DNA of 64,000 bases from Pontibacter sp. G13 (GTDB lineage Bacteria > Bacteroidota > Bacteroidia > J057). Below are positions 26,846 through 34,983 of this stretch, one piece after another. The notes under the pieces were generated by a model, which made no database searches, was not told where the DNA came from, and saw only the letters and a program-made list of their open reading frames with translations. The position numbers were made by a program, and so were the translations under genes. Within the stretch, counting starts at the first letter, position 1. Each line of letters begins with the position of its first letter. The stretch is from positions 2,403,001-2,467,000 of the forward strand of contig NZ_CP134696.1 of assembly GCF_031851795.1 (NCBI RefSeq). Reading direction: 5' to 3'.

Positions 26846-29106
26846 GATCCAGAAATTTGAAGAGACAATTGCGTGAAAAGGGTGCGGCCCCAGCTCACGG
26901 GGATACTACCTCCACCGCCACTGTGGGCCCCGCCGCTAGGCGCATTGGAAGTGATATTTTGCACATCGAGGAGGTTCTTTCCTCCAAACGTCCAAGTGAT
27001 CCGATTGCCCCAGAAAGGCTTGGTACAAGTCACGTCCAGCATGTGATAATCCGCAGCTTCGGTGATTTCCACCTCGTTGTTGGTGTCTAGCTGATAGCTT
27101 GGGGTTACCCCGGTGTATTTGTAGAACAGGGATATTTTGGCACCTCCCCACGGAATGGCATACTGAGCATTGATGCGCATTTCGGGGGTGTAGGCAACGG
27201 GCAAGGCACGATCTTCCTCATCGAGCAATTGCTTCCTTCCGACGTAACTTCCGCCCAAGGTCCACTCCCAACGCTGGGTTTTCCAAGTCGCATTTCCTTG
27301 CAAGGCAAATGACTTCAAATCGCCCACATTGAAATAGGTGTACTCAGTGGTCCCCGGTTTCAGCGCGAGTGAGATCCGATCTTGGACGTGATTATATGCC
27401 CCGCCGATCTCTAGCTTGAAGAGGTGATTGCCGCGGATCTGCTTCCAGCTGCCAAACACATTGAGGTGCTGGGAATATTCGGCGCTCAGGCCTTCATTGC
27501 CGAGGATATTGTGATTGGCATCGACAAATTCGAAGTACAATTCTTTCAGCGTAGGCGCACGAAACCCTTTTGCATAGGCAGCACGGGTGGTCAAGGAGCT
27601 ACCTCCGGGCAATTCCCAGCGATATCTCATCTGGGCCGAAGGAATGACCGGAGCTCCATATTGGGTATTGTAGGCATATCGCAGTCCCAACCGGATCACC
27701 AAGGGTTGGATCGGATTCCATTCTCCACTTCCGAATGCGGCATAATCGCCCATTTCCTGCGAACCTTCCTCCACTCTCACTCCGAAAAAGGTCTCATGCT
27801 GAATGTGGTAACCGGCTTGTAAACTCAATCTGGCAGAGTCGGATTTCCACGACCACATGCCTCGACTCATGAATTGGGAGATGCGTGAAGTATCGTGATC
27901 GGAAGGATTCTCTGTCAGGGTAGTTACCAGCGTGGTCAAATCCTTGAGGTAGGTATGTTTTTGACGACGGTATCCTTGGAAGGAAGCCTGAATCTCCAGC
28001 TTGGAAGACTGTCCGATTTCTCCAGCCAATTCCCATCCTGCCATCAGTCTATCGGTCCAATATCGATCATCGAAAGCGGCCTCATGGTAAGGTGCACGCG
28101 GCATTCCACGATTGAGGATTTCCTCTGCAAAAACGTCCACATACGGACGAATCTCCCATTGATCAGTTCGATAGCGATACTGAGCTCGTGCCATGATTTG
28201 CTCCTTGGGATTCCAAGATTTGGCGCGGTTGGTGTCTGCCTGTTTCTTTTCAGGAATTTCGAAGAAAGGATCTACGGGGTCCCATCCATCGAAGTAATTT
28301 CGCCCACCTGTAAGAGTCAGTTGGTGGTTGCCTCGATTGAGCGACAGTCGGCCATCGAGATTGTATTGTCCGACTGATTCGTAGTAGGAACTGGCAGCAA
28401 TTTGGTGACCTTGTTTTGTGCCCTTTTTGGTGATCAGATGAATGGTCCCCGCCAAGGCATTGGAACCATATTCAGCGGAAAGCGGGCCTTCAACGATTTC
28501 GATTCGCTCAATATTCTGGAGATTGATCTGGGAAAGGTCAATATTTCCATCAAGGCGGCCAGTTACAGGAACCCCATCGATGAGAATATTGACATGTTGT
28601 CCGGACAATCCCATGATGCTGACTCCACTTCCGAGCACCGGATCTTGGGAGATCCGGGTATTGAGCGAAACCTTGAGGGCATCTTGGAGATTAACAGCTC
28701 CCATCGCGTCCAACTGATCGCGGTCCATGACTTGGATTCGGTGGACAGCCGCTTCTGCTTGTCCGGCACCATGTTGAGCGGTGATGACAACAGGGTCGGT
28801 TTGGGTGGGATCAGGTTTGAGAATGAGCGTGTGATCTCCTTGACCGATTCGCCCGATTTGGACGGATTGGAATCCCAGATGACTGACTCGGACATGTTCG
28901 GCGGCAATATCTGCTTGCTGGGATCTGGTGGCCCGACCATCCAGATCGGTGAGGGTCGCATCCAAGGGAGCGCCATCCCCATCACTCCAAACCACCTTGG
29001 CGTATGGGATGGGAGCCTTTTCGGGGTCCAGCACCCGGATATCTTGGGAAAATCCGGACAAACAGACGGTCAGCCCACCAAGTAGCAGGACCATGCGGAA
29101 CATCAT
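26842..29106 (-). CDS. TonB-dependent outer-membrane receptor (haem uptake, HmuR-like)
   Basis: A 754-residue receptor with a signal peptide (about 1-20, CLSGFSQ) and an N-terminal carboxypeptidase-like regulatory domain (about 22-95, PIPYAKVVWSDGDG to HTLILKPD). A plug domain follows (about 105-225, NLQDALKVSLNTRISQD, VNILIDGVPVTGR, RIEIVEGPLSAEYGSNALAG), then a 22-strand-type barrel to the C-terminus, including FRAPTLKELYFEFVDANHNILGNE, a FRAP/NPxL-like region of haem and siderophore receptors. The coupled HmuY gene makes haem the most likely ligand. It lies downstream of a DUF6607 gene on the same strand with about 335 bases between. Confidence 0.9.
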   Translation of the reverse strand: MMFRMVLLLGGLTVCLSGFSQDIRVLDPEKAPIPYAKVVWSDGDGAPLDATLTDLDGRATRSQQADIAAEHVRVSHLGFQSVQIGRIGQGDHTLILKPDPTQTDPVVITAQHGAGQAEAAVHRIQVMDRDQLDAMGAVNLQDALKVSLNTRISQDPVLGSGVSIMGLSGQHVNILIDGVPVTGRLDGNIDLSQINLQNIERIEIVEGPLSAEYGSNALAGTIHLITKKGTKQGHQIAASSYYESVGQYNLDGRLSLNRGNHQLTLTGGRNYFDGWDPVDPFFEIPEKKQADTNRAKSWNPKEQIMARAQYRYRTDQWEIRPYVDVFAEEILNRGMPRAPYHEAAFDDRYWTDRLMAGWELAGEIGQSSKLEIQASFQGYRRQKHTYLKDLTTLVTTLTENPSDHDTSRISQFMSRGMWSWKSDSARLSLQAGYHIQHETFFGVRVEEGSQEMGDYAAFGSGEWNPIQPLVIRLGLRYAYNTQYGAPVIPSAQMRYRWELPGGSSLTTRAAYAKGFRAPTLKELYFEFVDANHNILGNEGLSAEYSQHLNVFGSWKQIRGNHLFKLEIGGAYNHVQDRISLALKPGTTEYTYFNVGDLKSFALQGNATWKTQRWEWTLGGSYVGRKQLLDEEDRALPVAYTPEMRINAQYAIPWGGAKISLFYKYTGVTPSYQLDTNNEVEITEAADYHMLDVTCTKPFWGNRITWTFGGKNLLDVQNITSNAPSGGAHSGGGGSIPVSWGRTLFTQLSLQISGS

Positions 29107-29441
29107 GTCAGGAGAATTGGGGATTGGGGAAAATTGTCAAAGCTTGGAAAGCGCCAGGGGGTCCCGGCAACGATGCCTGTCCACAAAAAGTGGAAAACAT
29201 TGGAACCAAAAATCGCAGGTCATCGTGCCGAGAGTTCCCAACTGTATATCGAATCTATGCTAAAGCTCCTCTTTCGATCCTGTCGAGCTTGGGCAAATAC
29301 TCACGGAGTTGCTTCCAAGAACATAGGACCCCTACGCCCTTGAAAACAACTTTGTGAGCTCCTGATTCAGTCCGTAGTCGCCTAGCTAAAAGCGGTCGAA
29401 ACGGACGCTCTACCAAAAACTTCCAGAGGAAGATGATTGAT
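29107..29441. other. Intergenic region upstream of the TonB receptor
   Basis: About 335 bases between the DUF6607 gene and the receptor, both on the minus strand. It presumably holds the receptor promoter. I looked for a cobalamin riboswitch and for a Fur-like palindrome and found neither. Confidence 0.4.
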
Positions 29442-30401
29442 TTATTCTTGCTCTACACTCCCCAGGTCTTCCTGGGACACGAGGTAGCTAGCGATGATCT
29501 CCTCAATTCTTGCGGAAACCTTCTTGGGTTTTTTAGTGGCGAGTTCAGCAGCCTCATCGCCGTAGGTGAACAATGCTTTCCAGAGGAAGGTGTCATCTAC
29601 TTTCTTCTTCAACTGTACGGTCTCATTGGCAGCGAACACTTCGTCCCATTCTGCACGCACGAGCGCCCAGTAGGCCTGATTGGTTTCCCACCAATCCATA
29701 GCAGCTTGGCAATTGCTGTCGTCGATTTTGGTGTAATCGTTGAGTCCTTTTTCCAGTACCAAGACGCTATCAGCTCTCCCTTCACGGATGATTTTGCGGT
29801 TGTCCTGAACGTGTACCCAACCGTAATCGAGGATCTCATGGCGATTGGTACGCTCCATCACTTGGTAGTCGCTACGTTTGGAGAATTCACGACGTGGTAG
29901 AGGAGCATCTGCTGTATTTTCCCAGAAATGGCGACCATCAACATGCACCCAAGTCGCATTGCCTTGGTAGCGCGGGCTGTCATCTACTTGATACACCTTT
30001 TGGGACCATTGGCCTTTCACCTGATTGGCTGGCAATTGGGCATGCTTCCAAGTTCGGGTGTTGGTGAACTGGTGGATATCTTGGTTTTCGAACAACCAAT
30101 CTTGGCGCCAGTGCTTCACGATGATGGAATCCTGTACGACCAACAAGTGTTGGATGACGATTTTGTCTTCAGTTTCTTCTTCTACAAAGATCCATTCAGC
30201 TGCAGCTTTCGCGTGGTATGGCTGGTGGATCTCGTAGTTCGGGTCTTGGTGGAAAGTTTCCGCGTAGTCAAAGGTGATGGAGTGACATCCACACATGGAT
30301 TTGATGGCAGCTACATCTGCGGAGTTAGGCGCTTGGGCGAATGTCATCCCCAAGGAAGCCAATACGATCAAAGAAAAAGCGGTGATTCTGTTCATGATCA
30401 A
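29442..30401 (-). CDS. DUF6607-family secreted protein
   Basis: A 319-residue protein with a signal peptide (about 1-23, LGMTFAQ). It matches the DUF6607 pattern by recall: MCGCHSITFDYAETF near the N-terminus (about 36-50), then FVEEETEDKIVIQHLLVV and IIVKHWRQDWLFEN. Several tryptophans sit in the middle (WKHAQLP, KGQWSQKVYQVDDSPRYQG) and a WETNQAYWALVRAEWDEVF block lies near 240. The family is secreted, Bacteroidota-centred and of unknown function. Its placement between a HmuY protein and a TonB receptor suggests a part in haem or metal acquisition. Confidence 0.8.
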   Translation of the reverse strand: MIMNRITAFSLIVLASLGMTFAQAPNSADVAAIKSMCGCHSITFDYAETFHQDPNYEIHQPYHAKAAAEWIFVEEETEDKIVIQHLLVVQDSIIVKHWRQDWLFENQDIHQFTNTRTWKHAQLPANQVKGQWSQKVYQVDDSPRYQGNATWVHVDGRHFWENTADAPLPRREFSKRSDYQVMERTNRHEILDYGWVHVQDNRKIIREGRADSVLVLEKGLNDYTKIDDSNCQAAMDWWETNQAYWALVRAEWDEVFAANETVQLKKKVDDTFLWKALFTYGDEAAELATKKPKKVSARIEEIIASYLVSQEDLGSVEQE

Positions 30402-30422
30402 AGCGTAAAAAAATATACAGTG

Positions 30423-30449
30423 GGAAAAACGGGGGCCTGCACCCCCGTC
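30423..30449 (-). terminator. Terminator of the T9SS-HmuY gene
   Basis: ACGGGGG / CCCCCGT stem with a six-base loop and TTTTCCC on the minus strand, 15 bases after the stop. It would separate this transcript from, or attenuate into, the DUF6607 gene. Confidence 0.85.
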
Positions 30450-30463
30450 CGTTGGAATAGGAA

Positions 30464-31690
30464 TTATCGAATAACGAGTTTGCGAGTCGCGGTTACAGAT
30501 CCTTGACGGATGATCAGTTGATACATCCCTGTAGACAAGCCTGACACGTGGAAAGCTTGTGCAGAAAGACCTGCAGACACGAAGCGTTCTGTTTGTACCA
30601 TCCGACCGGACAGATCCAAGATGATCATTTCGGCCTCAACTCCCGCTTGGAAATCACCCACTACATTGACAACATCCTGAGCGGGATTTGGATATACTTC
30701 CAAGAAGGTTTCTGGCTGAAGACCATCGATCGCCGTGGTCAATACCTTGGACTTGGAGAAATGGTATTCCCCGTTGGAGCTACCTCCGAATCCGGTGAAT
30801 ACGACCTTCCAGATATCGCCCGCTTGGTTCTTGACAAAGTAGACAGAGCTGTCTTGGATGATGTAGCCAACCGTGAAATCGAATGTTTTCCAGTCCCAGC
30901 CGATTTGATTGATGTGAGCAGAGAACTCATGGTCCGTGTAAGCGTCATAAGTCCCTGGATCTGTTACCGGATAGGCCTGAGCTACCTCAACTGCTGGATG
31001 CTGCAATACTCCGGAAACGGTGTAGGGAGTTGGTAGATATCCTGTGTATTGGGTGAACAACAAATCCCAATCACCGCTAACAGGCTCACGGTCAATCGTG
31101 CTATGGGAGGTAAGGTTGAAATACCCAAATAATTTGTCGGTGAAAGCTGATTTGGCCAAAGAATGGGTCATGTCCATACTGTTGTCCAAGGTCGCATGGC
31201 GGAAGTTGTAGGCTCCACCTGCCATATTCTGGATGAAGAGCTTCTGGTAGGATCCGTCGGCCAATTTCACGACGTACAAGCTATCGCCTGTGATCACATG
31301 AGTGACGGTGCTGTACTGTCCCCAACCCACGTCCAATCCTGACTGGCTACGGGTGAAGGAACCATAGGCCCAAGAGGTATCAGAGTTGTAAAGGGTGGTC
31401 CAAGTATCGATCCCCGCGGTATCTAGCGTAGCAAATGCTGAAGTGTCTCCCGGATAGAGATACAACATCATCCCCGTGGTAGGATTGGTCATGATGTTGA
31501 AGCCAAAAGCACTGACATCGAATGCCAGATCCCAATCGTCCTTGGGTTGCTCCATCACTTCGCCGTTCTCCATGCTGTACCAAACTTGGTTGGCGTATCC
31601 AGCCCCAGTGGTCACAGTATCAGCGGTCATTTGCGCACGCAGGCCCAAAGCGGACACCAACGCCAACATCAGAAGTATAGGTTTTTTCAT
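30464..31690 (-). CDS. HmuY-domain protein with T9SS C-terminal sorting domain
   Basis: A 408-residue protein from the ATG at 31690; ten codons upstream are unlikely to be coding. Signal peptide about 1-19 (ALGLRAQ). The body carries the same HmuY-type landmarks as the lipoprotein downstream: KDDWDLAFDVS, SGDWDLLFTQY and IGWDWKTFDF. The last about 75 residues form a T9SS type A sorting domain (FLEVYPNPAQDVVNV, ILDLSGRMVQ, GLSTGMYQLIIRQG, KLVIR). It should therefore be exported across the outer membrane and released or anchored, while its homologue is a lipoprotein. A Fur-like palindrome lies 54 bases before the start. Confidence 0.9.
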   Translation of the reverse strand: MKKPILLMLALVSALGLRAQMTADTVTTGAGYANQVWYSMENGEVMEQPKDDWDLAFDVSAFGFNIMTNPTTGMMLYLYPGDTSAFATLDTAGIDTWTTLYNSDTSWAYGSFTRSQSGLDVGWGQYSTVTHVITGDSLYVVKLADGSYQKLFIQNMAGGAYNFRHATLDNSMDMTHSLAKSAFTDKLFGYFNLTSHSTIDREPVSGDWDLLFTQYTGYLPTPYTVSGVLQHPAVEVAQAYPVTDPGTYDAYTDHEFSAHINQIGWDWKTFDFTVGYIIQDSSVYFVKNQAGDIWKVVFTGFGGSSNGEYHFSKSKVLTTAIDGLQPETFLEVYPNPAQDVVNVVGDFQAGVEAEMIILDLSGRMVQTERFVSAGLSAQAFHVSGLSTGMYQLIIRQGSVTATRKLVIR

Positions 31691-31743
31691 TTGTGGTTCT
31701 TTTGGTTTTGGGAGAAGCACAAGCCTTTGGAAGCGCCCTCTTA

Positions 31744-31760
31744 TTTAGAATCATTCTAAA
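31744..31760 (-). promoter_or_regulatory. Fur-like palindrome upstream of the T9SS-HmuY gene
   Basis: TTTAGAATCATTCTAAA, a perfect eight-one-eight palindrome, 53 bases before the start codon. The core GAATnATTC and the spacing resemble Fur-family operators (compare the E. coli ATAATnATTAT core and the Irr TTTAGAA-TTCTAAA element). Its position before a haem-uptake gene makes iron-dependent repression the likely role. Confidence 0.65.
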
Positions 31761-31850
31761 CACCAGCAAAGGTAGGCGGGGGAGATATGGGGGACAATCC
31801 CCAGCTTTGGGCAAATTGTGCTCACCAACTTTAGGTAGGACTCACAAATA

Positions 31851-32489
31851 TTAGGGATCAGGGGCGTCTACCAATCCAGATTGGATGGCGTAGACGATCA
31901 ACTGAGGCGAGGACTTGATGCCCAGCTTCTTCATCATGTTTTTCCGGTGCGTGTGGACGGTGTGGTGGGAAATAAACAGCGCAGAGGCAATCTGTTTGTT
32001 GGTCATGCCCTTGGCGATGAGGGACAAAATCTCCTGTTCGCGTTGGGACAATTCGGAGGTTTCTTCCTCGGTAGGATGCGTAGGTCCGGATAGAATAACG
32101 CTGAGGACTTGGTCACAAAAGAACTTCTGGCCGGAGGTGATCATTTGGAGCGCTTGGATAATCTCCTGCGCTTTGCATCGCCAGGTCAGATATCCCATGA
32201 TCCCAGATTTCACCAACTGAAGTACATCAGTCCCTTTTTCAGGATTTGAAATGACCAGTACAGGCAGGTCTGGGTATGTATCCCGAATGCTCAATATCAT
32301 CTCATGCGAGAATTCAGCGGAATCTATCGGATCAATGATCAATAGCTCTGGAAGATGATCTTTGAGGGTCTGCGCCAATCGCTGTGAGGTCCAAACCTCT
32401 TTCAGAAGATGAGGTTTGCCCAGTTGCTTCAAGACCATTTGCATTCCCAAATGAGTCAATGTTCTCGACGATGCATGCAGAATATCCAA
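31851..32489 (-). CDS. LuxR/NarL-type regulator with degenerate receiver domain
   Basis: A 212-residue protein laid out as a NarL/FixJ response regulator: receiver-like domain (about 1-120) and C-terminal LuxR helix-turn-helix (about 145-205, LSQREQEILSLIAKGMTNK, ISHHTVHTHRKNMMKKLGI). Asp53 sits where the phosphoacceptor would be (LLIIDPIDS). The N-terminal acidic pair is missing (ILHASSRTLTH replaces the usual IxxDD), and the conserved Lys region reads GYLTWRCK. The domain may thus be regulated without phosphorylation. The start appears to be TTG. It lies just upstream of the haem locus on the same strand, with a Fur-like half-degenerate site before it. Confidence 0.85.
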   Translation of the reverse strand: MDILHASSRTLTHLGMQMVLKQLGKPHLLKEVWTSQRLAQTLKDHLPELLIIDPIDSAEFSHEMILSIRDTYPDLPVLVISNPEKGTDVLQLVKSGIMGYLTWRCKAQEIIQALQMITSGQKFFCDQVLSVILSGPTHPTEEETSELSQREQEILSLIAKGMTNKQIASALFISHHTVHTHRKNMMKKLGIKSSPQLIVYAIQSGLVDAPDP

Positions 32490-32504
32490 GTCCAGCTCTT
32501 TTTA

Positions 32505-32521
32505 TTTAGACCAATTCTAAG
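32505..32521 (-). promoter_or_regulatory. Fur-like site upstream of the regulator gene
   Basis: TTTAGACCAATTCTAAG has the same spacing as the perfect palindrome at 31744-31760: one half-site is nearly intact (ATTCTAA) and the other has two changes. It lies about 16 bases before the presumed TTG start, where a repressor would block transcription or elongation. Confidence 0.5.
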
Positions 32522-32578
32522 CAACAAAGAACTTCAATTCCATGAATCGAACCAATACCCATCCTTTGGTAATCTCCA

Positions 32579-32615
32579 CTACCCTATTTTAAGTAGCATA
32601 CCCTAAATAGGGTAG
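32579..32615. promoter_or_regulatory. Inverted repeat, possible operator
   Basis: Arms CTACCCTATTT and AAATAGGGTAG are exact inverted copies 15 bases apart, and a third TACCCTA lies within the right half, forming TACCCTAAATAGGGTA. It sits between the regulator gene and the small ORF at 32722, so it could serve either. Confidence 0.4.
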
Positions 32616-32721
32616 TATGAATATGGGGACAAACAAGGCAGATCGATATTTCTCTCACAATCAGGAAACAAGTGTTTCCCACCCCGTATAAATACCTGTT
32701 TTGAATATTTTTTTCATAAAT

Positions 32722-32820
32722 ATGAAAACTGTTGAAACATATTTCCGTAAAATGGTAGCAAATCAAGCACATACAAAAACACATTCTCACAATCCAAGTG
32801 AATACACAATTCTGAAATGA
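32722..32820 (+). CDS. Possible 32-residue small protein with its own terminator
   Basis: Short ORF starting ATG at 32722: MKTVETYFRKMVANQAHTKT followed by HSHNPSEYTILK and TGA. The sequence is basic and histidine-rich with no membrane helix. An AT-rich stretch precedes the start, as is common in Bacteroidota, and a terminator begins directly after the stop codon. There is no other plus-strand gene for that terminator to serve. It could instead be a non-coding RNA. Not recognised as any known family. Confidence 0.4.
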   Translation: MKTVETYFRKMVANQAHTKTHSHNPSEYTILK

Positions 32821-32852
32821 AGGCCTCCATCCGGGGGCCTTTTCTTTTTCCC
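32819..32852 (+). terminator. Terminator of the small transcript at 32.7 kb
   Basis: AAGGCC-CC / GG-GGCCTT stem with a short ATCC-type loop, followed by TTCTTTTTC on the plus strand. Confidence 0.7.
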
Positions 32853-32864
32853 TCTCAAATGATC

Positions 32865-33083
32865 TGTGCGGATGGCCTTGCAGGGGCGCAAGGGGCCTGA
32901 AGGAGTAGTCGGAGCGAAATAGTTAGACTTCTCAGCTGGATACTTCTGATCAGAAAAGTCCAGCATTCGAGGCTTGTATCATCCCTCCGACCGAAGCTTC
33001 AGCGGAGTCCGAAAAGGGCCCGACCAGACGACTCTCATGCCCAGAGAGACTCCTATTTCCAACACGTCTGGATGCGCCCAAAT
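32865..33083 (-). repeat. Dispersed intergenic element, copy B
   Basis: It begins on this strand with TGTGCGGATGGCC and ends with GGATGCGCCCAAAT, the two ends shared with copies D and G. The interior is diverged. It lies between the small ORF and the GH43 gene. Confidence 0.65.
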
Positions 33084-33171
33084 CATCTGTACCAACATGC
33101 CAAGCGACCCATTTCTGACGCTCACAGTACTTCGTGAACCTCACTCCCACCTCAAGATCATCGAACAGAAA

Positions 33172-33207
33172 ATGAAAACGGCCACCTCGCATTCGAGATG
33201 ACCGTTC
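33172..33207 (-). terminator. Terminator of the GH43 gene
   Basis: Thirteen-base stem AACGGTCATCTCG / CGAGGTGGCCGTT with G-T wobbles, loop AATG, then TTTTCATTTTC on the minus strand. Confidence 0.85.
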
Positions 33208-33227
33208 TGTTGATCCATTAGCAGGCT

Positions 33228-34343
33228 TCAACTGCCCTGCTTCGGAAAGAATGTTTCGCCGTCAAACTCCAAGGGAATCAGCGCGGGTCGTCTCAGGAAA
33301 TTCTGGGGAAAGATGTCTGTCCGAGGATTTCCAAACCAAGTACTCCACCAATTGCCGTCTTTGTCCTGAAAGAAATTGTTGTGGCCGCCGCCAGTTACCG
33401 CCGTGTATCGAGGAGAATAAGGACCATAGATGCTATCGGCTGTAGCGACCACACAGTCATAGGCCCAACGATGAGCTTCGCGGTCCGCCTTGTCCGCCCA
33501 CACCTTGCCGGGGTTGTAGACATAGCTCCCATCATCCATCCGGAAGCTCCAAAAGGCCCCCATCAGATGGTATTTGCCACCAGCCTTGACGATGAAGGCG
33601 CCCTCGATGTAGGGCTCAGGATCGTATGCCTCCTCCTTGAATCTCCGGAGCGGCTCGGCAAATCCACTCATGTCCGGCTTCATCTTGGCAATCCAATGGC
33701 TATGCCCTACGAAGTAGACCGTCCCATCTTCCTCCTCAAACAAGCTCCCATCGATCTTTTCGAACAGAGGTCCTTCGGCGTTTCCCTCGATATTTTCATA
33801 AGGTCCGGTAGGCAAGCCCGTCGTGCTTTTCAGGATGAAAGAGCCGCGACCGTTGGGATTGTTATTGACACAGGCAACGAGGAACCAGTTTTGCTGGCTT
33901 TCCAGATAGTGGATTTCTGACGCCCATACAGATCGCCGGATCGGTCCAGAAGGCTGACCATTGATATCGGTTTTGGGAGGGTTCTCCATGACAAAGGAAT
34001 CGCGCTGCCAGGTCCCATGATCGTCAAAGGTCCAGACATAGCCCAGATCTTCCCAGTTCTCCAGATCCTTGGAGCGCCATAGTGGAATCCCCTCATTTTC
34101 ATCAAAGGCCGTTTCTCGCCCCTCAAAGGCGGCGGTTCCGGTCAGATAATAGTACCCATCAGGTCCAAGGGTCACATAGGTATCTCGCAGGAATTTGTCC
34201 CAGAGCGGCTTGAGATCTGGGGAGACTTGGGTTTTGGGATCGACGCCATCCACATGGCCATAGGGCAGGGATTCTTGCTGGAGAGGCTGCGTCTGGCAAC
34301 TCATCGCCACAATCGGAAGCAATAGTAGATACAGGTGTTTCAT
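33228..34343 (-). CDS. Glycoside hydrolase family 43-like lipoprotein
   Basis: A 371-residue lipoprotein: signal peptide with lipobox AMSC (about Cys16), then one five-bladed propeller of the GH43 type, which cleaves arabinan, xylan or related side chains. Candidate catalytic parts are the first-blade Asp in LRDTYVTLGPDGYYYLTG, the Asp in KIDGSLFEEEDGTVYFVG and the general-acid Glu in PYIEGAFIVKAGGKYHLM. These fit the family's D-D-E layout, but I could not align them. I start at the ATG at 34343, since the longer frame begins at TTG. It stands alone and is not next to the SusC/SusD pair, so it is not clearly part of a polysaccharide-utilisation locus. Confidence 0.85.
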   Translation of the reverse strand: MKHLYLLLLPIVAMSCQTQPLQQESLPYGHVDGVDPKTQVSPDLKPLWDKFLRDTYVTLGPDGYYYLTGTAAFEGRETAFDENEGIPLWRSKDLENWEDLGYVWTFDDHGTWQRDSFVMENPPKTDINGQPSGPIRRSVWASEIHYLESQQNWFLVACVNNNPNGRGSFILKSTTGLPTGPYENIEGNAEGPLFEKIDGSLFEEEDGTVYFVGHSHWIAKMKPDMSGFAEPLRRFKEEAYDPEPYIEGAFIVKAGGKYHLMGAFWSFRMDDGSYVYNPGKVWADKADREAHRWAYDCVVATADSIYGPYSPRYTAVTGGGHNNFFQDKDGNWWSTWFGNPRTDIFPQNFLRRPALIPLEFDGETFFPKQGS

Positions 34344-34426
34344 CGCAGTTTGACAAATGCTCAAATGCCTGTAAGGTAAGCCTCACCCCCCGCTATTTCC
34401 CTCCCGTGCAACCTAGCTGAATCCAA

Positions 34427-34472
34427 TTGAGACAAATTGCCCTACTTATCCCTCCCGCGGCCACACAAACAC
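34427..34472. repeat. 46-bp direct repeat, left copy
   Basis: Exact copy of 36509-36554, starting TTGAGACAAATTGCCC and ending CCACACAAACAC. The right copy spans the last codons of the NUDIX gene, so this one is a displaced duplicate of that gene's 3' end. On the minus strand it would still read VFVWPREG-stop. Confidence 0.9.
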
Positions 34473-34983
34473 GAACTGCATACCCTGCATAGATAATCAA
34501 AAGGTCCTTAGACGTAACATTTCCAAATTTTGCTGAAATATCGGTTCACAGCTCCAAAGCAAGAATCCTATTGATCGAATAAACTAGGAGCGTTCGGGAG
34601 GAAGAAACCAAACCTTTCAAGGAGCACTTTCAGCCCTTCATCGACAGACTCAAGCATACCAAATTGCCGTAATCAAAATGCTCCATGACCTTCCAATCAA
34701 CATGGTCCCTTTACCACATCCTGACTGTTTCACCCACATTAAAACATCCAAGGAATCCACTATGAGGTTGCTTGGATCGAAATGTGTTAGGGACCGTTTT
34801 TTGGACAACCAGGGCATTTTCAGGTGTTAGTAGGGCTTTTAAATGAATGTCACCGCGGACATAAATACGTTTTAATTGCTCCCCGCATCAGGTTTTGCAA
34901 AGATCATCCAAACCCGATCGCTCCCTGTTGCACAGAGCGTGTAACAAGGCCATGATTGAATTGAGATAACAGGCACAACTATT
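34473..34983. other. Intergenic part of the repeat-flanked segment
   Basis: About 510 bases, AT-rich compared with the genes around it, with no ORF I believe in. It presumably holds the promoter of the orphan gene that follows. No integrase, transposase or inverted terminal repeat is visible. Confidence 0.5.

Noticed and set aside
29107-29441. Possible cobalamin riboswitch before the TonB receptor
   Set aside because: I looked for the B12-box text and the paired core and could not find them; the downstream HmuY gene favours haem instead.
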